Below are positions 1 to 10,274 of a DNA stretch of 64,000 nucleotides, one piece after another. Source of the stretch: Xanthostigma xanthostigma (taxonomy: Eukaryota; Arthropoda; Insecta; Raphidioptera; Raphidiidae); NCBI GenBank assembly GCA_963575645.1, contig OY754472.1, forward strand, positions 496,001-560,000, read 5' to 3'. Within the stretch, counting starts at the first letter, position 1. Every line of letters begins with the position of its first letter. A model generated the notes under the pieces. It worked only from the letters and a program-made list of their open reading frames with translations. It was not told the origin of the DNA and did not search any database. The position numbers and the translations under genes were made by a program.

Positions 1-385
1 GAGTTAACTCCTTAGATACGCTGTGTAATGTATTCCATCTCGTTCTTTCGCGCGTTAAATCCTATACAGATATATAATATTTGTTTGTCTCTTTTGAAGC
101 GGACGAGCGTAACGCCACATTTGAAGCGGTGGAGCGTAACGAGGAAGGCGATAGGCTATATAGTATATATCACACTACGACCAATAGGAACGGAGCATAA
201 ATGAAAAATGTTGCAAAATGTAACTCAAAATTTGTCCGTCCGACAAAAACTTTTGAACGGTAACTCCGATCATCATGAAATTTGGACACAACATTCATCT
301 CGATAAACTAAGATGAATGTGCGTACTCATGCCCCTCCCTTCCCTATTCGTTCTTTTGCACCGGGCGGGAGCGCTATGTTATAGA
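1..385 (-). mobile_element. RTE-like retroelement tail fragment
   Basis: A fragment of a dispersed element, read on the minus strand. Positions about 125-245 are the near-exact reverse complement of about 2190-2285, and 245-375 matches 1800-1935 in the same inverted sense. The text (Pro-rich 'cacccggg' start, a stretch on translating errors of 'catgatgatcgg' type, and end near the window edge) resembles the 3' tails of insect RTE-type LINEs or their SINE partners. No coding capacity is left. The family name is an inference. Confidence 0.5.
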
Positions 386-1784
386 AAATAAATGAGCTAA
401 TCTTGTATCTATACATTTTTACCTACTGCCTTGTACATATAAAATAAAAAATCTTTTTGTTATTTTTTGACAATAGATTTTAGAATTTCTTGTATAACAT
501 CGATAGGTCTATTGTATTATTGCACAAGTGATTCAAAATTCTCGTAAACTGTGAACTGTACTTGTCTTTTGTTCGATGATGATTTTGCTATAGGAGATAG
601 TTCTTTTTTTAAAACTGGCCTTGCAATATCTATCTATCTATACTTAACATTTCTTTACTACCAGCGCCAGATGACCGTAGTAATTATAGAAACTTGAAAT
701 TAGTCGTCGTGGGTAGCCTGGCAGATGTGAAACTATACATTTAAGCGAAATTCTAGTAACTAAATGTCGCCCTATAACTAAATTTTACCGTAAAACTAAA
801 TTTCGCTCCGTCATCTAACGAAATTCTAGTGACTAAATATCGCCCTGTAACTAAATTTCAACCTGTAAGCGGTGAACGTGTCAAGTATGCTATACTCGGA
901 TAACGCGCGCGCACAAGAGAGTCGAGAGCGGTGGCGTAGAGGGTGCATGACGTCATAAGAGAGCCGTCTGTACTGTAAAGCGCGCCAATAGATGTTTCAC
1001 GTCAATAAATCGATCAATTATTATGCAGAGATCGACCTTTTCGATCACCTGTATATTTTTGTGCCCACAAAAGCATTATAATAATAGCACCGCAACTTTG
1101 TTTACCTCCTGCTGTTGAAATTTTTTTTCTATAAAATATTTTCTGTACTTATTTCTATTATAGATAAAAGGATACATTATTTGGAGATTTTATTTATATA
1201 CGCATCGAAAAATCATAATGCAATCTTTTGGACTATGGATATTTAAAAATACTGCAGTGGGTGTATTTATCTATCTTGTAACTTTATCTATACTAGCTGG
1301 CCTATAGAAAGTGCAGGTACTTTTTGAACATATGGGATTACGTTACTGCTCAAGGATAATGGTTGCAAGATAAATATATACGATCCTTGTTTAGGGTTCC
1401 TCACATGTGTGGCTTTTATAATACACCACTTGATATTAGATCTGTTTGGTATGTTTGTCCTGGAATTGAGTGTAAAAATTGGCCGGTAACTTGACATCTT
1501 AATGATGTCATTAAACAAATAATCATTAGTCAGTTCTTTTTACTCCAGGAAATGAAATAAATGTAATTAATGCCTATAAAATCAGATGTTAAAGAATAAA
1601 AATTTTAGAGTCCCGTTGATCTGTTTATTGTGTTGTATAAATAAACTTATAATTATGGTTATTTGGGCGTAAGTTGGTTGAATTGAGTGAAACGTAACAT
1701 AACCGAGGTCGTTGGAATGTCCTTGTTTACACGACGCTACCACTACCATTACGAATCCTCTTTCTTAAGTTTTATTAATTACTA
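386..1784. other. non-coding stretch, no gene seen
   Basis: No supported ORF. It is AT-rich and includes a two-copy tandem repeat at 746-864 (listed separately). It lies upstream of the first coding exon at 2893 and may hold promoter or 5' UTR exons of that gene, but I see no convincing core promoter. Confidence 0.4.
746..864. repeat. tandem repeat, 73-bp period
   Basis: A unit starting CGAAATTCTAGTRACTAAAT occurs at 746 and again at 819 with few mismatches. Shorter internal echoes of 'aactaaatt' occur between them. This looks like a local duplication. Confidence 0.7.
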
Positions 1785-1946
1785 GTGGTCCCGTCCGGTT
1801 TCACCCGGGAGTAAAAGAACGAATGGGGAAGGGAGGAACGTGAGTATACAAATTTATCTTAGTTTACCGAAATGAATGTTGTGTCTAAATTTCATGATGA
1901 TCGGAGTTATCGTTCAAAAGTTTTTGTCGATAAAAGCAGTATTTAT

Positions 1947-2186
1947 AGTTTTTTTAACTAATATTTTTTTTTTAATTAAATAAAATTAAAATAAATTTAA
2001 ATGTAAGCGTTAGAAGAAAGCAATGTAGAAAATAAAAAAAAAAAATAAAAATATATTCGCCCAACGTAGGCCTTGAACCCACAACCCTGATATTGACAGT
2101 CATGTGCTCTATCGATTGAGCTAGCCGACGTTGTATTCTGACAACGCTAATATGAGTATATTTAGTTAGTGCATTTCACCTGAATA
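1947..2186 (-). mobile_element. tRNA-Lys-derived SINE
   Basis: A minus-strand insertion of about 240 bp inside the element at 1785-2396. It has a tRNA-like head at 2130-2058 and ends in A-rich sequence, seen on the plus strand as T-runs near 1949-1975. The head-then-A-tail order is that of a SINE. The insertion boundaries come from comparison with the uninterrupted related copy at 1-385 and are good to within about 10 bp. Confidence 0.7.
2058..2130 (-). tRNA. tRNA-Lys-like SINE head (degenerate tRNA)
   Basis: These 73 nt, read on the minus strand, line up without gaps with a eukaryotic tRNA-Lys. The D-arm reads GCTC...GAGC, the A-box-like sequence is TAGCTCAATCGATAGAGC, the T-arm carries GGGTTCAAGGC (B box), and the 3' acceptor side is GTTGGGCG. 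The 5' acceptor strand and anticodon stem no longer pair well, and the anticodon position reads GTC instead of CTT. It is therefore most likely the promoter head of a SINE, not a working tRNA gene. Confidence 0.65.
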
Positions 2187-2892
2187 GAAGCTTATTTTTG
2201 AGATACATTTTGCAACATTTTTCATTAATGCTCCGCTCCTAATGGTCGTAGCCTGATTTTATATAGCCTATAGCCTTCCTCGATAAATGGGCTATCCAAC
2301 AAAAAAATTGTTTTTCAATTTAAACCAGTAGTTCCTGAGATTAGCGCGTTCAAACAAACAAACAAACTCTTCAGCTTTATATATTAGTATAGATTTGAAT
2401 GATCCAATTTTATTAAATAAGTTCTTAAATGATGGAAATTATTTTCTGTGTTAGTTGTGTTTTGATTCTGTGCAAATTTTAGGTTGATGAACTATATACC
2501 TACCTCTGTAAGACTGTATGTGAATTTCTTTAAGTTTGACCATATAGACATAAATTATGCGTTATGGTTTGCCGGTTTAGATTAAGGGTTCTTTGTGTTC
2601 ATTCTAAAACCACTCCCTTCAGAACTTTGGTAAGCAAGTGTGAAAACATAAATTTTGTACACTAAAACTTTTAGTTTCTTTTTTTTTAATCATGAATAGG
2701 CGGTTTCAACTTTTTGTATTCTTAATAATAATACGTTTTGTGAATACAGTGCTTCTGAAAAAATTGAGATCAATAACAGTTTGTTCTCAGTAGATCATTT
2801 TTATTAAATTATAAATATTTGTTTCAGATTTCTCCGCCAACAATTGGTTCCGCCTTAAAAATAATTCCTGCCAGTTAACAATTTCAAATAAA

Positions 2893-3439
2893 ATGACAAC
2901 CCCGTCGCCAGTTCCGCCAACAAACGAGCACGTTTACCAACCCAGCGAATCCAGTGACCATTCTCTTCTGAGCCATTCCCATTCTTGTCTCTGTCCAAAC
3001 GATCACGCCGAATCTCCAACGCCGAATGACCACTGTCATACGCCAAATAAAGTCATATCGCATTCCCATCACGCCGGTCAAGGCCACTCGCATTTAAACG
3101 CAATAAATCAGTTGTCCCACGGTCCACCAAACCAAAATCATTCTCATCCAGTCCACGTGCATGCTTCAATTCATGCGTCGCCGAAGAGCAATTCGCGACA
3201 TAACAGTTCGTCAAAGAGCGGCTCGGGTGCTCCGTGCGGCTGTCATCTGCAGACAGGAAGCGAAACGGTACCGCCGGAGATACATGAGGCGAACATCGTG
3301 CAGAATCGTAAACTGGACGCCGATGACAGCATAGAAGTGTCTCCGTTGCCGCCGGCGTTGCCTCCAAGACCTCCACCGCGTCAGAGACCATTTGATGGCG
3401 TGTCTGGAGGATCTTTCAGGACGGCCAATTACAGAGAAG
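2893..3439 (+). CDS. alternative first coding exon of the four-TM protein gene
   Basis: The exon encodes 182 residues plus one base. It opens MTTPSPVPPTNEHVYQ, is rich in His-Ser pairs (HSHSH, HSHPVHVH), and ends in a proline run PLPPALPPRPPPRQRPF typical of SH3 ligands. A splice acceptor (tatttgtttcag) ends at 2827, so a 5' UTR intron probably lies upstream. The donor is GAAG|GTAAGAG. The exon ends in phase 1, exactly as does the other first exon at 10275-10377, and both fit the acceptor at 10509. Joined to that exon it predicts a 1171-residue isoform. No transcript evidence is available here. Confidence 0.7.
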
Positions 3440-3549
3440 GTAAGAGGTTTATATCCAGTCATCATGAACATGGGCGTAGCAACGATTTTATCCTAGAGCA
3501 GGGCCAAATTTTCAACTCTACCTGCCATTAATAAAAAATATTAGTGTCA

Positions 3550-4143
3550 AAGCACATAAAGTACTTGGTTTTATTATAAGAAACACAAAGGATTTTCAAA
3601 ATATCAACACTATTTCCTTACTATTTAAAACTCTACTTTTGCCAATTTTAGAATATGCCTCAATAATCTGGCGTCCGGTTTATAATGTTCATATCTACAA
3701 TTTAGAAAACGTTCAAAGAAAATTTTTAAAATATTTGTATTTTAGAAAGCATGGGCTGTATCCCTACCAAGGCTATGATCATAGTATGCTATTGGATGAA
3801 TTTAATTACAGATCCTTAGCTAGCCGGCGTAATAATAATTCCATATTATACTTATATAAAGTTCTACATAATATGATAGATGATTCCAGATTTCTAAGTC
3901 AAATACCATTTGATTCGCGTCTTGGTAGGACACGAACTACTTCAACTTTTTATTTAGACAATGCTAAGACAGTAAGAATGGCAAATTCACCTTTATATGT
4001 TATGTGCAATTTAGTTGATGAGAATAGTATTGATATTTTGAATATATCTTTAAGATCATTAAAAATATTTTATTGTAAATTTTAATCTTTGTGAGTTGTT
4101 AGGCATAATTGTCTGTATACTCTTTATTATTATTATTATTAAA

Positions 4144-4193
<50 letters not shown>
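3550..4193 (+). mobile_element. non-LTR retrotransposon (LINE) 3' fragment
   Basis: An open frame encodes the region after the reverse transcriptase catalytic core of Jockey/CR1-like LINEs: KAHKVLGFIIRN, then LPILEYASIIWRP, then NVQRKFLKYL. The frame ends at 4085. A short 3' UTR follows, and then a (TTA)n tract to 4193 that acts as the element's simple-repeat tail. It is heavily 5'-truncated and sits in the first intron of the four-TM gene. Confidence 0.8.
4124..4193. repeat. (TTA)n microsatellite
   Basis: A nearly pure trinucleotide tract, broken once by 'aaaca'. It forms the 3' tail of the LINE fragment. Confidence 0.9.
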
Positions 4194-4196
<3 letters not shown>

Positions 4197-5600
4197 GCTG
4201 CTACTTATACATAGTTTGAAGCGAAATCGATCAACAAATTTCACGACAAAGAAAACGTAGATTATTGTAGATTTATCTTGTTAATTTGTACGTGAACAAT
4301 TAATATTGTAGGGTGGGCCAGGCCCACCTGAGCCCCCTCTTGCTACGCCAATGATCATAAATCATAAAATAGTTATATCAAAATTAAGGTTTAATTAAAA
4401 ATGATTCAAGAATTATTTTTACTAGTTCAATTAGCTGAAATGAGTTTTTAACATCTATAGTATATTAAACACTATTTTTAGTCATTTGTTTTCAAAAATT
4501 AAATTGTCCGTAGAATTTTTTTTAATCTTTTTTATGATTCCGTACATCCGACGAAAAGAGGGAGCCTATCTGTCTGTCCGTCTATCACATATTATTTTCT
4601 CCGAATCTACTGGATGAAATAAGTTGAAATTTTGTATACATAATATAGAGATAGATGACCCAATCACGGGCATATCACGGAAATATACGAATTCAGATTT
4701 TGTGGGCTAAATTTGGGGGGCAATTTAGACAAATTAAAAAAAAATATTTTTTTCATGTGACGTAGCAAATGAAAGAGGTTGCTATGAGAAATACATATTA
4801 TATTTTTTATAATTTAAAATGCATTTATAGTTTAAGAGATATTAAAGAAAATATACCACCCCCACCCTTATCGCCGAAACAACTAAATTCAAAATTTTGA
4901 AAAAAAAAATATAGAATGTAGGGTCTCACTCATAGTTTACAGGAAAGCCTAAAATATTAAAAATATTTTCTTGTGGCTATTTCACCGTGCAAATATTTAC
5001 TTATTACTATATACAAAAAAAGAAATTGAAAATCAGGGTAAAGAGGAGGTTGAAAAAAATGTAAACAAGAATGACAAGTTTATTTTTGTGGGCAATATTT
5101 CACTGTGCAACTGTTTTCCGTGTAGAGTTTACGCGAAAAAGTGTAAAATTATCATTATATTGGTAAGCAAGACATGAAGTTTGTTCAAAATTATTTCTAA
5201 TTTATTGAACTACGGCATCATTCTCATCTCTTCATTGATATTCATTTCAAGTTCGGAAAGAAAGGAGCAAAGACAGGCAATAATTATAACATCGATCATA
5301 TATAGTTTCTTAACCCCTGTTTGTATACGAACGTGTCCTTGCGTTGAACAGTGATAGATTCAAGCGAAATTCCGCGAATACAACAAGGATAGTGTCTGTA
5401 CACAGGTGGGCGGCTGACAGGGATGGTGTTTCGCTGTCATAAGGGATGAAGTGAGAAGGGAAGATTATTGACTGGAACAAGAATTCAGGAGCGCCTGCGT
5501 CGCTATGGAGACGTCTTTCAATAAGCAGACACTGATTTAGTTAATTTGCAAACGTCTCATGTTTCGCTATTTTATTTACGACAAATCAATCTTGAATAAA
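4194..5600. other. intronic repeat debris, no gene
   Basis: Non-coding sequence inside the first intron of the four-TM gene. It contains T/A-rich degenerate stretches (for example around 4530-4900) that look like eroded transposon sequence. Nothing I can classify. Confidence 0.4.
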
Positions 5601-5704
5601 TCTCTCTCATCTTTTTAGAATGCATCATATTTTGACTCGTCTAAAGAGAGTATCTCTCTCATCTTTTTAGAATGCACCATATTTTGACTCGTCTAAAGAG
5701 AGTA
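5601..5704. repeat. 52-bp tandem duplication
   Basis: Two copies, 5601-5652 and 5653-5704, differ at one or two bases. Each begins TCTCTCTCATCTTTTTAG, which resembles a splice acceptor, followed by AATGCA. Confidence 0.85.
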
Positions 5705-5845
5705 TCAGAGCTCTATTTCAAAATTAATCCCCTAACTACTGCTACGATTTTTTGTCTTCTGTTCATCTCCGAGACGCAGCGTCGGTCTGGCTTTCGGGTA
5801 ACTTTTTGGGTACCAGACAGACCCTGCCGAGACATTCAATTGCGA

Positions 5846-6685
5846 TTGTCAATGGTTACGCAATTATCACTATTTGCTGATGACACGGCGGTTATATATG
5901 GGGCAAAAGATCGAGAATCTCTTATTAATAATATGCAAACCTCTTTACATTCTCTTAATACATGGTTCACAAAAAACAGCATAAATTTAAATAAAAATAA
6001 AACAGAAGTTATGAAATTTGGAAATTACTTCGATTTCCCGCAGCAAATTGAAATATTAGATAACAATGTAGCGTTGCAAGACACTGTGAAATTTCTTGGC
6101 ATTACTATAGATTAAAAAACTGTGTAATGACTGAAATATTAATATCTGCATAATATGCTTACTTTCATTCGGTTATGCAGTTTGGAATCGTTTTTTGGGG
6201 CAATTCGGTGCATACCATCAAAATTTTAAAACTTCAAAAGAAATGTATCCGTATCATAGCGAACGTGGGTCCTCGTACTAGCTGTCGTAATTTATTTCCA
6301 GAATTATCAGTACTTACAGTCTACAGTTTATATATCTTAGAATCTGCTAAGTTTGTCAGACAGTTTCCGCATTTATTCAGTTCAAATCAAATACAACATA
6401 CATACACTACCCGTAATAAATTAAATCATTTAAAAACTAATTTTTCACACCTTTCTGTGACATATAAAGGAACCCGCAACGCTATGATACGGATACATAA
6501 TAAAATCCCTGAAGATATTAAAACTATAGAAAACAATCTAAAATTCAAAAATAAGTTAAAAACACATTTAATAAAAAAAACTTACTATTCCCTGGAAGAA
6601 TTCTGTAATTAATGCAACTGGTGACGCTATTTACACATGTATACATGTTTTTTTAAAATAAAGTTTGTTATTATTATTATTATTA
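5846..6685 (+). mobile_element. LINE fragment with YADD-box remnant and internal deletion
   Basis: A Jockey/CR1-like reverse transcriptase remnant. 5846-6115 encodes the catalytic motif LFADDTAVIY (family consensus Y/FADD) and WFTKNSINLNKNKTEVMKFG. 6175-6612 encodes the downstream segment FGIVFWGNS, then LQKKCIRII and SCRNLFPEL, ending LIKKTYYSLEEF. A stop at 6115 and missing residues between the parts show an internal deletion. A (TTA)n tail follows at 6668-6685. It is not functional. Confidence 0.85.
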
Positions 6686-6736
6686 AATTGACACTCATTG
6701 AAGCGATTGTCAATATTACTGCGGCATTGACAGGAA

Positions 6737-7327
6737 ATGGAAAAAAAGACGGGTTGCACTCCTGGAGTGCCAGTAGAAGTGAAAACTTAAATATTAACTT
6801 CTTAGTTTTTTTCATTTAGAAGCATTGTTTATTTATTGGCAACACTTGTAAATAAAATGGTTTGTATCATAGATTGCATTTTTATGTACGATATTTCAAC
6901 GCTAGATGTCTATAACGTTGTATAAAAAATAAAATGGTTTGTATCATAGATTGCATTTTTATGTACGATATTTCAACGCTAGATGTCTAACGTTGTATAA
7001 AGAGTATCTGGCAATTACTATCACTTAGAGAGTCTCATCCAGTTCTTACTTTTCCTGACGCGAGTTTAACATTTTTTACCCCTTACAAAAAAAGTGTACA
7101 ACGCCGCTAAAGAAGTTTTGTAAATAAAATGGTTTGTATCATAGATTGCATTTTTATGTACGATATTTCAACGCTAGATGTCTAACGTTGTATAAAAAGT
7201 ATCTAGCAATTACTATCACTTAGAGAGTCTCATCCAGTTCTTACTTTTCCTGACGCGAGTTTAACATTTTTTACCCATTACAAAAAAAGTGTACAACGCC
7301 GCTAAAGAAGTTTTCACTTCAAAAATT
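6737..7327 (+). mobile_element. GAAGTGAAAACTT repeat family, copy 1
   Basis: A non-coding element bounded by GAAGTGAAAACTT near 6774 and its inverse AAGTTTTCACTTC near 7306-7320. Inside, a unit beginning AAATGGTTTGTATCATAGAT repeats three times (from about 6856, 6931 and 7126), and the block 'cctgacgcgagtttaaca' is present twice. Related copies lie at 23918, 36122, 37785 and 56551. Confidence 0.7.
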
Positions 7328-9453
7328 GGTTGATGGCAATTTTCCAACACAGTTTAGCAATCGATCAATTACCTGTCATTTGACACCTCGAATCACGTGA
7401 TCATTGATAATCATATAATAATCTCGGATTAGAACCCTGCCAGCCCTCCTTGTGGTGACCACGCTAGAGACACTCGAATTGTTGTTCCTAATACGTTCCT
7501 GTGGGTTATATGCAATGGCCGTGTTCATCCCCTGTGGACCAGGAGAGGCGGGAACACAACCAAGTGGTCGGAGACCCGTTTATGCAGCAGGGATATTAAC
7601 ATGCCGGGACAGTGGTTCGTTTGCATACATATGTGTGTTAAATGTCATTCTATTGTTATAAACACTGTATAAAACAAGTGCATAATAATAATAATAACAA
7701 TGAAACACACCTTAATTTTTGTGTGCGTTCATTTAAAATAATTGCTAAAACAAATGAATGGTGCATTTGAAATATTCTCCTCGTGAAATAATATTATATT
7801 TTATAATAAAAATTAACATTCGTAATGTGTCTATAGAGTTATTTTTTTACTAATTATAGAGTGTAGTAACTCGAGATTATTTACGATATTGTTTGGATGC
7901 CGATTGGTTTAAAATAAAATTGCTAAAACAATAGAATCTGTTTTGAAGAGTAAAAACAAAATACTATAAACATATGAACGTGAGCATATTTCTTAACTGA
8001 AATAAGAGTCGTGAATCTATAACAATACACGTTGAATTGGAGAATTTAAAATCGTGATTTAAGGTTTTCATTATTTACGAAATCTAATTGCGCAATTAAC
8101 TATTTAGACCAACTCCACAATTATTCATTACAACAAATTGTCACGGGTGATTGATTTTGACTGGGAATAGATCATCTGTCGATCAAATAGAACTTTTAAA
8201 ATGTAAAATAATACTTTCGTAATTTCTTGCTTTCTTATCATTATTTGGGCAAAAAATTTCCAAATAAAAGTTTTTGAGCATTCAATTCTGCGTCTAAATC
8301 AACAAATAATATTAATATTGCATCTTTGTAACGGTAGAAAGTATTACCTCTGCAGAACTATAGATAAGAACAAATAATGACGTAACTAGATTGGAGCATA
8401 AATTATGATGTAAACTTTCTATAAAATCGATCTTTTTTCGAGTTGTTGATCGAGTAATAAACATGCTGCATAATATGTATAGTATCATAAACCTCTTTGC
8501 CATCTGTGCTTTGTACAAACCTTGTATATTATACAGTAAACAGATCAAGAACAGAATAATGCATTAGAGAAGACATTTACCAAAAGGGTTTGTAAGAATT
8601 TAAGGGCGTATCGAGTGGTTTCAGGTCACAAATACTTGACTTGCAGGGTACAGGTTGTTTCCTTAACATAGTCGTCTCGTCAAAAACGAAATTTTATCCA
8701 TGACGACTGATTTTACTTCTATTTTTTGATATCTGTAAATTGCTAAGTATTTGCTTGAAATTAACTGCTACCATTTTAGCAGACCTGTAGTTTTTTTTTT
8801 GTGATGATAATTTTGGATTTTATTGTTTTATCTATGAACGCATTCGGAAATAAATTTGCTTTCCATCTTGTATATCAAAATTCATACACCGATTTACGTG
8901 ACTTTTTTACTTACGTTACATTTAGAACGCAACTTCGGATTTTGTTAACTAAATTTTATTTCTGCAGTTATTTCGATCTAGTTATAATTATATCGATATT
9001 TTTTCGATTCTCCTCCGTAACGATGCTATATTAGTAAATAGAACGCAAATGGGCTCATTTTTATCTCAAAATCTTTTAAAGAATAAGATAGATAGATAGA
9101 TTGTAAATTATAGACGCTCAACAACTAATGTCATCAGCGTCTGTGTGTGTATACAGAATCTGCCAGTCAAAGCGATTGGTACGAGCCCGGGTTCCTGGGA
9201 GCGCCAATTTCCAACAAACTTTGGACTTTGAAGAATAAGAGCTAGCTTGATAATAAAATTAGATTTTAATAATAAATACGACGAAAACTCAACATGCCGT
9301 TTCTCTTATTTGAACTGTATTAACGTAATGATTTTTCTGACTAGTATTTCGAATCTAAAGACCTATTTTGATGGTTATTTTGACCTAAATAAACTCTAAA
9401 AATAGAAAGACTTATACAATTCGATAGTTCAAATCAATTTTATTTATTTTAAC
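7328..9453. other. intronic stretch without recognised feature
   Basis: AT-rich non-coding sequence in the intron upstream of the exon at 10275. Short ORFs are present but have no recognisable protein character or splice context. Nothing further seen. Confidence 0.4.
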
Positions 9454-9978
9454 TAGTGTTGTGCCGTATATCCGTAACCGTATCCGCGGATATCCGAGGT
9501 AGAAGAAAAATCCGTATCCGTATCCGTTAGTTTTTGGCGGATCTTTTACCTTATTAATTTTCAATTCATTGATGAAATTTTATATATTTAGGTGATTAGG
9601 TAACAATGAAAAACTGTTAAATTCCATTCAAATAATTTTTTATTTTTTTTAAATCGTATTTGGCACCTTTATATTGCAAACATTTATCGTAGTGAGTACC
9701 ATACCAATAGTACATAACTCAAAGATACTAAAAAACTATCTTTATAATGAGATATTGCACATCGATATTTGGAAAGAGACAATCTGTTATGAGAGTTAAC
9801 TCTTAAAGAGGTCAATAACAGATAGTCTCTTTCCAAAGGTCGATGTGCAATATTTACCGCCGCGTGCTCTATAAAGAAAGTTAAGATCCGTATCCGTATC
9901 CGCGGATCTTGAAACCAAATATCCGTATTCAGATCCGTATCCGCGGATATACATTTTTAACGATCCGGCACATCACTA
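9454..9978. mobile_element. hAT-type non-autonomous element
   Basis: The termini are TAGTGTTGTGCCG and the inverse CGGCACATCACTA. They are flanked by 8-bp near-identical direct repeats (ATTTTAAC at 9446-9453 and ATTTGAAC at 9979-9986), the target-site length of hAT transposons. The ends carry repeated CCGTATCCG/CGGATAT motifs. The centre holds a long hairpin (about 9752-9855) with inverted 'gcacatcgat' and 'ggaaagagac' arms. No transposase is encoded. Confidence 0.8.
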
Positions 9979-10274
9979 ATTTGAACAATTCGATAGTACT
10001 GAAAATGTTTCAGATATAGAGATAATGACATTAACACGTAAAAACAATTGGAAATTTAACAATAAATACAGCGACTTTGAAATGCCGTATCGTTGATAGA
10101 TGTGTGCAGATTGCAGAATTAAAAGAAGTGCAAAAATCTAAACATAAATAAATACGAGTATTTTTTTGGTATTAGTGTCAAGATCGCTTGTTGATTTGAC
10201 GAGCCGCTACTGACATTTAAAGAGCGTGTCGAGTGAATACTGTTTTTTTTGTGGTGTGACTGTGGTAACCCAAC

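Larger units (their letters stand above)
1785..2396 (+). mobile_element. RTE-like retroelement tail, interrupted by a SINE
   Basis: Same family as the fragment at 1-385 but in the opposite orientation. It starts near 'cccgtccggtttcacccggg', continues through 'catgatgatcggag', and ends in 'tatattagtatagattt'. The paired copy is continuous where this one breaks at about 1945 and resumes at about 2188, so about 240 bp was inserted later. Confidence 0.6.

Noticed and set aside
3440..3531. Read-through of exon 2893-3439 to a stop at 3531
   Set aside because: The frame crosses a strong donor (GAAG|GTAAGAG) and the added residues have no character. Possible only as an intron-retained form.
7452..9034. 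Short ORFs at 7452-7661, 8312-8548 and 8801-9034
   Set aside because: No similarity recognised, poor composition and no splice context. Consistent with random open frames in AT-rich DNA.
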